The translations under genes were made by a program, and so were the position numbers. Positions 1 through 6,581 of a stretch of DNA of 15,423 bases are shown one piece after another. The notes under the pieces are model-generated. The model was not told the origin of the DNA and made no database searches. It saw only the letters and a list, made by a program, of their open reading frames with translations. Within the stretch, counting starts at the first letter, position 1. Every line of letters begins with the position of its first letter. The DNA comes from Muribaculaceae bacterium (GTDB lineage Bacteria > Bacteroidota > Bacteroidia > Bacteroidales > Muribaculaceae): contig VSPW01000024.1 of assembly GCA_009775535.1 (NCBI GenBank), positions 1 to 15,423 of the forward strand. The letters are read 5' to 3'.

Positions 1-1
1 A

Positions 2-73
2 AATTCTTTATGTTCAGACTGGCCACACTATACTCTTGACATCACCCTCCCGCCCACCGGAAAAATCCGCTGA
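2..73 (+). CDS. Possible 3' tail of an upstream gene (partial)
   Basis: From base 2 one plus frame stays open to a TGA at 71-73 and would encode a 23-residue tail ending PPTGKIR. The composition looks protein-like and the orientation matches trpB, leaving 40 bases before the trpB start. However, another plus frame is also open from base 3 to a TAA at 102-104, and the piece is too short to identify a family. No function is proposed. All three minus frames contain stops here, so a plus-strand gene end is the best guess. Confidence 0.25.
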   Translation, partial: NSLCSDWPHYTLDITLPPTGKIR

Positions 74-77
74 CCCG

Positions 78-85
78 TATTTTTG
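78..85 (+). promoter_or_regulatory. Candidate -7 box upstream of trpB
   Basis: TATTTTTG matches the Bacteroidota -7 consensus TAnnTTTG and lies 28 bases before the trpB start, which would give a leader of about 20 bases. I see no TTG-type -33 element at the expected spacing, so this is a weak half-match and could be chance in an AT-rich stretch. Confidence 0.3.
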
Positions 86-113
86 CGTATGTTTTTTATT
101 GTAAGTATTTAAT

Positions 114-1469
114 ATGGACTCAAGACAGAAGAGGTTTTTGCTGACAGAGGATGAAATTCCTCGGTATTGGTATAATATACAGGCGGATATGAAAGTAAAA
201 CCTATGCCAATGCTTAATCCGGCAACGCGGAATCCGCTTACAGAGGAGGATCTTTATCCTTTGTTCGCACGTGAACTTTGCCGCCAGGAACTTAATAAGA
301 CGGATGCCTGGATTGAAATTCCTGGGCCTGTCAGGGAAATGTATAAATACTACCGGTCGACACCGTTGGTACGTGCATACGGGTTGGAGGAGGCACTGGG
401 GACGCCTGCGCATATCTATTTCAAGAATGAGAGTGTCAGCCCTATAGGGTCTCACAAGATTAATTCGGCGTTACCGCAGGCTTATTATTGCAAGCAGGAA
501 GGGGTTACACACGTGACGACCGAGACAGGTGCTGGGCAGTGGGGTGCGGCATTATCATATGCTGCAAAGGTGTTCGGATTGGAAGCCGCTGTTTACCAGG
601 TCAAAATCAGCTATGAACAGAAGCCCTACCGCCGTAGTGTGATGCGTGTTTTCGGGGCACAGGTTATGCCTTCCCCTTCGATGTCGACACGGGCTGGAAA
701 GGATGTGCTTACGGCCCATCCCAATCATCAAGGATCGTTGGGGACAGCCATATCGGAGGCGGTTGAATTAGCCCGGATGACACCGGGATGCAAGTATACG
801 TTGGGGTCGGTAATGAATCATGTTACATTGCATCAGACGGTGATAGGCCTTGAGGCGGAGAAACAGATGAAATTGGCTGGAGAGTATCCAGATATAGTTG
901 TGGCATGTTTTGGTGGCGGATCGAATTTTGGAGGCATCGCTTTCCCTTTCATGCGTCACAATATACATGATGGGCGTACTACGCGCTTTGTGGCCGCAGA
1001 ACCTGCTTCATGTCCAAAATTGACCCACGGTCGTTTTATGTATGATTATGGCGATGAAGCTGGGTATACACCTTTGTTGCCGATGTTTTCACTTGGGCAT
1101 AAATTCACGCCGGCCAATATACATGCCGGTGGGTTGCGCTACCATGGGGCGGGTGTGATAGCTTCGCAGCTGTTGAAGGATGGCCTCATGGAGGCGGTGG
1201 ATGTCGGACAACTGGAATCATTTGAGGCTGGATGTCTGTTTGCACGTGCTGAAGGCATAATCCCTGCGCCAGAATCTTGCCATGCAATTGCCGCTACGAT
1301 TAGGGAAGCTGTGAAATGTAAGGAGAGTGGTGTGGCGAAGGTTATACTTTTCAATCTTTCTGGCCATGGGCTTATAGATATGTCATCATATGACAAATAT
1401 CTGGCTGGAGACTTGATTAATCATAGCATAGGTGAAAATGAGATTGTGAGTAACTTTGATGGAATTTGA
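114..1469 (+). CDS. trpB: TrpB2-type tryptophan synthase beta chain
   Basis: PLP-dependent enzyme of 451 residues that would condense indole with L-serine to give tryptophan in the cytoplasm. The PLP lysine is K115 in the motif SHKIN; the ETGAGQWG loop is at 137-144, and the phosphate-binding GGGSNFGG is at 267-274. The tryptophan in GAGQWG (His in classical TrpB1), the N-terminal extension before the PLP site, the GLRYHG motif and the length (TrpB1 is about 390-400 residues) point to the TrpB2 subfamily. No trpA or other trp gene is nearby. TrpB2 proteins generally lack the standard TrpA interface, so an indole-salvage role is plausible, but that is inference. The ATG at 114 is the first in frame and the following GH16 gene is only 17 bases downstream, so the two may be cotranscribed. 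Confidence 0.93.
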   Translation: MDSRQKRFLLTEDEIPRYWYNIQADMKVKPMPMLNPATRNPLTEEDLYPLFARELCRQELNKTDAWIEIPGPVREMYKYYRSTPLVRAYGLEEALGTPAHIYFKNESVSPIGSHKINSALPQAYYCKQEGVTHVTTETGAGQWGAALSYAAKVFGLEAAVYQVKISYEQKPYRRSVMRVFGAQVMPSPSMSTRAGKDVLTAHPNHQGSLGTAISEAVELARMTPGCKYTLGSVMNHVTLHQTVIGLEAEKQMKLAGEYPDIVVACFGGGSNFGGIAFPFMRHNIHDGRTTRFVAAEPASCPKLTHGRFMYDYGDEAGYTPLLPMFSLGHKFTPANIHAGGLRYHGAGVIASQLLKDGLMEAVDVGQLESFEAGCLFARAEGIIPAPESCHAIAATIREAVKCKESGVAKVILFNLSGHGLIDMSSYDKYLAGDLINHSIGENEIVSNFDGI

Positions 1470-1486
1470 TAATATCCAATACCAAT

Positions 1487-2284
1487 ATGATGAAAATGAC
1501 ACATATTATATCAATATTTGCAGTGATGGTGGCGGTATTATTATCTGGTTGCGCAGATAATGGCAAAAATTCTAACGGTGAATGGGTACTGGCCTGGGAG
1601 GATGATTTCAGTACTATAGACAGCGCATCCTGGAGTAAGATTCCGCGTTGGCATCCGGAATGGGCACAAAAGATGTCGGATAATCCGATGTGTTACGGTA
1701 TAAGAGACGGAAACTTGATATTGCGTGGAGTGGTGAATCCGGATATGGCTGATTCTGTTGACTATATAACAGGTGGGCTATACACCAAGGGTAAGCGGGC
1801 ATTCCATGGAGGGAAGATAGAGGTTCGGGCGCGCCTTCAAGGAGCTAAATGAGCATGGCCGGCTATCTGGCTGAAACCTTTTGAGGAATAAAAATATCCA
1901 TGGCCTACTGGGGGCGAGATAGATATAATGGAGCGTCTTAACCATGATTCGATAGCCTATCAGACAGTACATTCTTACTATACGCATGCATTAGGACGCT
2001 CAGACAATCCACGAAATGGTACAGTTGCACCGATAAATAAGGATGGCTATAATGTGTATGCAGTGGAGATGTACAAGGATTCCATATCGTTTTTCATAAA
2101 CGGCAGGCACTCTATGACGTATCCTCGTATAGATACTGCCGTAGATGGGCAGTTTCCATTCGACCGTCCATATTACCTGCTTGTTGATATGCAGCTTGGA
2201 GGGAATTGGGTAGGTTCTGTCGACCCGTCAGAATTGCCTGTAGAAATGGAGGTTGATTGGGTAAGGTATTACAAAAGGAAATAA
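1487..2284 (+). pseudogene. GH16 glycoside hydrolase lipoprotein, broken by two in-frame stops
   Basis: One reading frame runs from ATG 1487 to TAA 2282-2284 (266 codons with the stop) and encodes a whole GH16 (laminarinase/beta-glucanase-like) domain, except that codon 122 is TGA (1850-1852) and codon 135 is TAA (1889-1891). There is no frameshift: the codons between them read AWPAIWLKPFEE and the frame continues through PWPTGG into the catalytic motif EIDIME (nucleophile E144 at 1916-1918, acid/base E149 at 1931-1933). The N-terminus is a lipoprotein signal with lipobox LLSGC (Cys22), predicting a surface or periplasmic lipoprotein. TGA probably replaces a Gly codon (GGA in QGAKGAW-type homologues), a single G-to-T change. 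A TTG at 1466 could extend the frame upstream, but the signal peptide fits ATG 1487, 1490 or 1496. The downstream ATG at 1928 would give only a 118-residue fragment lacking the nucleophile. Identity is confident; loss of function is likely but assumes the two stops are not sequencing errors. Confidence 0.88.
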
Positions 2285-2300
2285 TAGGATTTGATACATG

Positions 2301-2344
2301 AAAAATACGCTGCCCCGCAAATACTGTGAGGCAGCGTATTTTTT
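2301..2344. terminator. Bidirectional intrinsic terminator
   Basis: A perfect 14-bp inverted repeat (2301-2314 with 2330-2343) encloses a 15-base loop. The GC-rich core GCTGCC/GGCAGC is flanked by an A-run on the left and a T-run on the right, so both strands read as hairpin plus U-tract. It sits between the convergent GH16 gene and the beta-barrel gene and would stop transcription from both. Confidence 0.9.
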
Positions 2345-2361
2345 GTGGTTGGAGTCGATTG

Positions 2362-2976
2362 TCAGAAGTTGTAACCGATGCTCATGCTGAAATTATAGTT
2401 GTATAAATCAATGTCGTTTTCGTCATCTAGTGTGAGTTCGCCAGCCTGGTAATTCATGCCGACGTACATGTTTTTGTATACAAATGCAGCACCTGTCCCT
2501 ATTCCTAAATCGAAGCGGCGGATTCCATTGTTGTATGCGTCATGGTTGCTGGATACGCCGATTCCTATATATGGGCCTAGATTGAACTGTAGCTGGCCTC
2601 CGAAATCGAACAGCATGCGGTACGATGCGTATATTGGTATGTCTATATAGTTTAGCTTCTGTGTTGTCTTGAACCTATTTCCTTTTTCAAAATCATATAC
2701 CTTGATCTTTGAGCCTTTCTCGGAGTAAAAGATGCCTGTACTTACCCATAGGGTCTTTACTATTGGAAATTCTGCGGCAATACCGACATTAAGACCCATT
2801 TTAGAAGATGTATTTACCCAGTCTCCATCTATGTATGATACGTTGAATCCGAGTCGGGGACCGAATGTGAAACATTTTTCTGGTCTTGATCCGTCCCAAA
2901 AAGTAGTGGCTGTGGATTGTGGGGCTGCTATGATTGCAGCTAACGCTGTTGTCAGTCCAATCAATAGTTTTTTCAT
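2362..2976 (-). CDS. Small outer-membrane beta-barrel protein (PorT/OMP_b-brl type)
   Basis: 204-residue protein with a Sec signal peptide at about residues 1-23 (MKK, hydrophobic core, then QSTA). The mature part is built of short alternating amphipathic strands rich in Gly, Tyr, Phe and Asn, and ends in SIGYNF, the terminal aromatic residue typical of outer-membrane barrels recognised by BamA. The size and the pattern of long loops between strands fit the 8-stranded outer-membrane beta-barrel family common in Bacteroidota, many of whose members have no known substrate. It is the last gene of a three-gene minus-strand unit, 26 bases after the DUF2007 gene, and is followed by a bidirectional terminator. 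The specific role is unknown. Confidence 0.8.
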   Translation of the reverse strand: MKKLLIGLTTALAAIIAAPQSTATTFWDGSRPEKCFTFGPRLGFNVSYIDGDWVNTSSKMGLNVGIAAEFPIVKTLWVSTGIFYSEKGSKIKVYDFEKGNRFKTTQKLNYIDIPIYASYRMLFDFGGQLQFNLGPYIGIGVSSNHDAYNNGIRRFDLGIGTGAAFVYKNMYVGMNYQAGELTLDDENDIDLYNYNFSMSIGYNF

Positions 2977-3002
2977 AATGTGTCGGTGTTGGTTGTTTGG
3001 TA

Positions 3003-3221
3003 TTATTTATCGAGTATTTTTGTTGCAACTTCGATATCAGACGGGTTGACAAGAAGTTTTATCGTACAATAAGAGGCAGATGGTATGGCAAGCACGGATG
3101 ACATCAACTCATTCTCGAGAACGCACTGTATGCCGTTTGCCCTTAAGACACCAAGTGCGATGTTGGCTTCAATGTCAGAAGAGAAGGTCCGTAGGATTAC
3201 AGGGGAAGATGTTGCATCCAT
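3003..3221 (-). CDS. DUF2007 (putative signal-transducing) small protein
   Basis: 72-residue cytoplasmic protein. After a short lead, residues about 5-70 follow the DUF2007 pattern: a beta strand (VILRTF), a helix with the EANIALGVLRANGI signature, a strand (QCVLENE), a loop, then a strand and helix (IKLLVNPSDIEVATKIL). The family is a small alpha/beta fold, named putative signal transducing, with no established biochemical activity. The ATG at 3219-3221 sits 14 bases after the stop of the upstream 117-residue gene and the stop lies 26 bases before the beta-barrel gene, so the three are very probably cotranscribed. No signal peptide or membrane segment is visible. Confidence 0.8.
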   Translation of the reverse strand: MDATSSPVILRTFSSDIEANIALGVLRANGIQCVLENELMSSVLAIPSASYCTIKLLVNPSDIEVATKILDK

Positions 3222-3235
3222 GGTTGTTGTTTTAT

Positions 3236-3589
3236 TTATTCGCCACGCATTTTGTCGCGTAGTTTTGACATGAACGTACGTTTTACCGGTTTGATGTTAA
3301 GTGTGACCTGAGGCTCTTTCCGGTTTAGGAATATTATAGAAGAATGCAGCACAATTGCCACCCATTTTTCAAATACAACGAATGCGTGGATATGACGCAT
3401 GGGTATACGGTGGAATGGGGACAATGGGTCGATAGAACCTATTATCAAATTATCGTCTGGGGATATGGTGAGCCCATGGATGTCGGAAAGGTCATCATCG
3501 AAGAGCAAAGAAATGTCCAGGTCATCGGGAGAGTCGGGACGTTTCTTGTATTTTTTGTAGAGTGTATCTATAACTTGTCCGGTAATCAT
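3236..3589 (-). CDS. Conserved-looking hypothetical protein, 117 residues
   Basis: I do not recognise a named domain. The protein starts MITGQVIDTLYKKYKKRP, continues with an acidic stretch (residues about 18-35, rich in Asp), then a predicted beta-rich middle containing GLTISPDDNLIIGSIDP, SPFHRIPMRHIHA and VLHSSIIFLNR, and ends in a basic tail (KPVKRTFMSKLRDKMRGE). There is no signal peptide and no clear transmembrane helix, so it is probably cytoplasmic. It is the first gene of the unit with the DUF2007 protein (14-base gap) and the beta-barrel protein. The composition and tight spacing argue it is real, and plus-strand frames across it look like shadows. From memory I associate this type of sequence with other Bacteroidales genomes, but I cannot confirm it here. 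Confidence 0.72.
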   Translation of the reverse strand: MITGQVIDTLYKKYKKRPDSPDDLDISLLFDDDLSDIHGLTISPDDNLIIGSIDPLSPFHRIPMRHIHAFVVFEKWVAIVLHSSIIFLNRKEPQVTLNIKPVKRTFMSKLRDKMRGE

Positions 3590-3828
3590 TGTCTGGTCGG
3601 TCTGTTATTTAATTACTATGTTGCATCTAGCGGGGTAAAATTGATTCTCGGGCTATAAATGCTTCTATGATATGAATAACGTCTGTCTGGTAGATTGTGT
3701 TCAGCTTTTTATAAAAAAACGTGAAAATTTATGGTATTCTGTAACAGTGCAGGAGGGATGTGTATCTGAGATCGGTGTGGCAAATATGTGTTTTTCATAA
3801 ATTTAAGTAAGATGTCTGTATTTTATGA
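3590..3828. other. Intergenic spacer without recognised features
   Basis: AT-rich spacer between the start of the 117-residue gene and the end of the decarboxylase operon. It should hold the promoter of the three-gene minus-strand unit, but I find no clear minus-strand TAnnTTTG box. A 12-base AT palindrome (TTTTTATAAAAA, around 3708-3719) is the only visible symmetry. No tRNA, small ORF of note or repeat was seen. Confidence 0.4.
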
Positions 3829-3858
3829 ATATCACCGGCCCATATGGGCCGGTGATAT
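3829..3858 (-). terminator. Palindromic hairpin ending the decarboxylase operon
   Basis: A perfect 30-base palindrome forming a 13-bp GC-rich stem (ATATCACCGGCCC) with an ATAT loop, 18 bases after the mmdB stop. On the minus strand it is followed by TCATAAAATACAG, which is not a true U-tract, so it may act as an mRNA 3'-end stabiliser or a factor-assisted terminator rather than a textbook intrinsic one. Confidence 0.6.
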
Positions 3859-3876
3859 CTAATTGAGAGTGTCTGT

Positions 3877-5034
3877 TTATGCGGCAAGGAATCCAAGGAG
3901 GACACCGGCTGCGACCGCGCTACCTATTACACCAGCTACATTTGGGCCCATAGCATGCATAAGCAGGTAGTTTGATGGGTCGTATTCCAGTCCGAGATTG
4001 TTGGATATACGTGCTGACATAGGTACTGCGGAAACTCCGGCATTACCAATAAGCGGATTGATTTTCTTATTTTTGGGAAGCAACAGGTTAAACAGCTTCA
4101 CAAAGCATACTCCGGAAGCGGATGCTATGATGAATGCCATGAATCCCAGCATGAAAATGAAGATTGTTTCTTTGGTAAGGAATGAGGATGCTTGTGTTGA
4201 AGCACCGACTGTCATACCAAGGAGTATTGTCACAATATCGGTCAATGCGTTTGACGCAGTATTGGCCAAACGTTTTGTCTTTCCACATTCGCGCAATAGG
4301 TTACCGAAGAACAGCATGCCTAGAAGAGGCAGGCCAGAAGGAACTACAAAACATGTGAGCAACATTCCTACAATAGGGAAGAGTATCTTTTCCCTTTGAG
4401 ATACGGCACGTGCCGGCTTCATCTTTATGCGACGCTCGCTCTTGGTTGTTAACAGACGCATGATGGGCGGCTGTATTACAGGGACAAGGGCCATGTATGA
4501 GTAAGCCGATACAGCTATTGCTCCCATGAGGTTGGGGGCAAGTTTAGATGACAGGAATATGGCAGTAGGACCGTCAGCGCCACCGATTATGGCTAAGGCA
4601 CCGGCCTGGTCTGGGGCAAATCCTATTGCCATGGCCACCATGTATGCACCAAAGATGCCGAATTGTGCGGCTGCACCGATAAGCATCAGCTTGGGATTGG
4701 CAATCAAGGCAGTGAAGTCAGTCATTGCTCCGATGCCAAGGAAGATGAGAGGAGGATACCATCCAGCGCTTACGCCATTATATAGGATATTAAGTACTGA
4801 TCCTTCGTCATATATTCCTACTTCAAGTCCGGCGTCCAGGTTAAAAGGAACGTTGCCGATGAGCATACCGAATCCGATAGGAACTAATAGCATCGGTTCA
4901 AAGTCTTTCTTGATTGCCAGCCATATGAAGAACAATCCTACGGCGAGCATCACCAGATGCTGCCAAGTGGCGTTATAGAAACCAGTCAGTTCCCAAAAAC
5001 GCTGGAGGTTTTCTGCGAAAAATTCACCAAACAT
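3877..5034 (-). CDS. mmdB: Methylmalonyl-CoA decarboxylase beta subunit, Na+ pump (OadB family)
   Basis: 385-residue polytopic inner-membrane protein that decarboxylates carboxybiotin and couples this to Na+ export. Family hallmarks are all present: GGADGPTAIF at 151-160 with D154, AYSYMALVP with Y180, and NPLIGNAGVSAVPMSAR at 326-342 with N326, G330, S335 and R342. These correspond to the residues reported as functionally important in the Klebsiella oxaloacetate decarboxylase beta subunit (D203, Y229, N373, G377, S382, R389), at matching spacing. Many hydrophobic segments are visible, for example 26-42, 112-135 and 357-384. It is the last gene of the operon, 52 bases after the biotin carrier gene, and is followed by the palindromic hairpin at 3829-3858. 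The substrate cannot be read from this subunit; the neighbouring epimerase and MmdA indicate methylmalonyl-CoA rather than oxaloacetate or glutaconyl-CoA. Confidence 0.93.
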   Translation of the reverse strand: MFGEFFAENLQRFWELTGFYNATWQHLVMLAVGLFFIWLAIKKDFEPMLLVPIGFGMLIGNVPFNLDAGLEVGIYDEGSVLNILYNGVSAGWYPPLIFLGIGAMTDFTALIANPKLMLIGAAAQFGIFGAYMVAMAIGFAPDQAGALAIIGGADGPTAIFLSSKLAPNLMGAIAVSAYSYMALVPVIQPPIMRLLTTKSERRIKMKPARAVSQREKILFPIVGMLLTCFVVPSGLPLLGMLFFGNLLRECGKTKRLANTASNALTDIVTILLGMTVGASTQASSFLTKETIFIFMLGFMAFIIASASGVCFVKLFNLLLPKNKKINPLIGNAGVSAVPMSARISNNLGLEYDPSNYLLMHAMGPNVAGVIGSAVAAGVLLGFLAA

Positions 5035-5086
5035 ATTATATTATCTTTCTTTTTCTGTTTTTCAATGGTCAATATGGGTTTCTTGT

Positions 5087-5524
5087 TTATTCGATGGTGA
5101 CAAGTACAGCGCCTTCGAGTACAGATTCCCCATTTGACACGGCTACAGATGTGACTTTTCCGTCGCGACCGGCCTTTATGGCATTTTCCATCTTCATGGC
5201 TTCAAGCACGATGACAGTGTCTTGTGATGATACAGTATCTCCAACTTTGCAGTTTACGGAGAGGATAACTCCAGGTAGTGGTGCTTTTACTGCTGCGCCT
5301 GCTCCAGCTGGCGCAGCCTTGGTTATGACTTTTTCACCGGTTGTTGTACGTGGCGCGGCTGCAGGACGTGGTGCCTTTACAACGGTTGCTGCGGCTGCTG
5401 GTTTGTTTTCGAGTTCAACCTTATAAGGTGTGCCGTTGACTTCTACTTGAGCCACGTTATTGTCAATGTCACCTACGGCTACTGTATAGATGTTGCCGTT
5501 GATGGTATATTTATATTCTTTCAT
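5087..5524 (-). CDS. mmdC: Biotin carboxyl carrier subunit of the decarboxylase
   Basis: 145-residue protein with an N-terminal beta domain (1-40, starting MKEYKYTING), an Ala/Pro-rich flexible linker (about 41-80) and a C-terminal biotinyl domain (81-145). The biotinylation site is K111 in EAMKMENA, placed about 34 residues from the C-terminus as usual. It would carry CO2 from the MmdA active site to MmdB. I chose ATG 5522-5524: the frame continues upstream to an ATG at 5564-5566, but those 14 extra residues do not look like a carrier N-terminus. The gene lies 59 bases after the gamma-subunit gene and 52 bases before mmdB. It is an independent small carrier, not fused to a carboxyltransferase or biotin carboxylase, which fits a decarboxylase complex. 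Confidence 0.93.
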   Translation of the reverse strand: MKEYKYTINGNIYTVAVGDIDNNVAQVEVNGTPYKVELENKPAAAATVVKAPRPAAAPRTTTGEKVITKAAPAGAGAAVKAPLPGVILSVNCKVGDTVSSQDTVIVLEAMKMENAIKAGRDGKVTSVAVSNGESVLEGAVLVTIE

Positions 5525-5583
5525 TGTTTTTATGTTGGAATTGGTTATGAAAAAGATGGTAAACAAATTGCTGGACGCTTATT

Positions 5584-6492
5584 TCAATGGCGCGGTGTCT
5601 CACGCAGTCCATAGATTTTCGAGCTCCATGGCGAATATGCACGGCGAACCTTGTTGATGGTGAGAATTGTGCTTTCGCGGTCGTGCGCATCTAGATGTTC
5701 GTTTAGGGCCATGGCGATAGCTGCAATAACTTCGCCGGAATCGGCGTCAGGCCTTTCTGCACGTGGCACTTCGCGGATCTCGCTGCCGTGTGCCATCAGT
5801 TTCCGGCGCTGTGCAAGTTTCCGGTTGATGCGACCGATGATGTAGAAGCATATGCAAAGAATAAGCAGAGCAGAGAAAACTATGCACATTGCCATTACCG
5901 TGAGTGCTCCTCCAGAAGCGTCACGTTCTGCAAATACTTTTACACGCTGGTTCTCATCGACAATCTGATTGGCCCCCATTGGAGTGACATATAGGTCCGG
6001 TGTTGAGCCGTCACGTATTTCCCAGTTGTCACCGCCATCTTCTATACGGGCATAAGATGCATTTGCTGGCAGGCTTGCCGGAATTGTAACTTCGTCTATT
6101 AGTGTCTGACCGTCAGCATCAAAGATGCCTATCCAGTTGTCTTGGCCGGGTATGAGTGCGAAACTCATATGGAACGTACCGCGTGTTGGCATGGAATCGG
6201 CATAGAATATGAGGTGCTGCCGTGTGCCCATTTCGGTTCGGTGGTCACCCAGGGGGACAGGATATTTCTTGGGATTTGACTTGTCGTTGGTAATATAGAC
6301 GCTGGATATTTCCAGAGGGGAGAATGCAGAGTTGAAAAGCTCCACCCATGCGCGGTGTTCACCGTAATCGTCAATTACATTATTGGTGTTTTGTACCATT
6401 ACCTCATTGATGCGCAAGTCCTTGCGTCCTTGTGCTGATATTGAGGCTGAACAAGCCACTGCCACGGCTAAAATCAATATGATTTTTTTCAT
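5584..6492 (-). CDS. oadG: OadG-type gamma subunit with N-terminal lamin-tail domain
   Basis: 302-residue bitopic membrane protein. Residues 1-20 form a signal peptide (MKKIILIL..., then SISAQG). Residues about 24-150 look like a lamin-tail domain: LRINEVMVQN, the WVELFNSAFSPLEIS strand pair, HLIFYADS and NWIGIFDADGQTLIDEV are its typical segments, and the domain would face the periplasm. A linker leads to one transmembrane helix at about 194-220, followed by a basic cytoplasmic stretch (RINRKLAQRRK). The C-terminal part contains EVIAAIAMALNEHL and ends with RRAYSPWSSKIYGLRE, as in OAD gamma-chain proteins. Ordinary OadG is only about 80-100 residues, so the extracytoplasmic domain is the extra part. 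The gamma chain helps assemble alpha, biotin carrier and beta subunits at the membrane. The gene follows mmdA by 89 bases containing a strong hairpin and precedes mmdC by 59 bases. Confidence 0.85.
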   Translation of the reverse strand: MKKIILILAVAVACSASISAQGRKDLRINEVMVQNTNNVIDDYGEHRAWVELFNSAFSPLEISSVYITNDKSNPKKYPVPLGDHRTEMGTRQHLIFYADSMPTRGTFHMSFALIPGQDNWIGIFDADGQTLIDEVTIPASLPANASYARIEDGGDNWEIRDGSTPDLYVTPMGANQIVDENQRVKVFAERDASGGALTVMAMCIVFSALLILCICFYIIGRINRKLAQRRKLMAHGSEIREVPRAERPDADSGEVIAAIAMALNEHLDAHDRESTILTINKVRRAYSPWSSKIYGLRETPRH

Positions 6493-6519
6493 TCTGTCTT
6501 TGTTTGGTTAGCAATTGAA

Positions 6520-6553
6520 GCAGGACACCACTGTGCGGACAGTGGTGTCCTGC
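6520..6553 (-). promoter_or_regulatory. Intra-operon hairpin between mmdA and the gamma-subunit gene
   Basis: Perfect 15-bp stem (6520-6534 with 6539-6553) and a GCGG loop, in the 89-base gap after mmdA. In the minus-strand transcript the next bases are TTCAATTGC, with no U-tract, so it is probably not a full terminator. It may stabilise or process the mRNA so that the soluble epimerase/MmdA part and the membrane part are made in different amounts; that role is inference. Confidence 0.6.
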
Positions 6554-6581
6554 ATTGTTGAGATGTGGAGTGTATTGTTTT

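Noticed and set aside
1850..1852. Programmed TGA recoding (selenocysteine or suppression) in the GH16 gene
   Set aside because: The site corresponds to a glycine-like position outside the active site, a second stop of another type (TAA) follows, and TGA ends several other genes here normally.
1928..2284. Separate 118-residue gene starting at ATG 1928
   Set aside because: It is the same frame as the upstream GH16 part, and the ATG is the Met inside the catalytic EIDIME motif, so it is the 3' part of one interrupted gene.
3344..3658. Plus-strand ORF of 104 residues opposite the 117-residue gene
   Set aside because: The minus-strand frame has better composition and tight operon spacing with the DUF2007 gene; the plus frame has no neighbour or signal supporting it.
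4526..4978. Plus-strand ORF of 150 residues
   Set aside because: Lies wholly inside mmdB on the other strand; low-complexity translation typical of a shadow frame.
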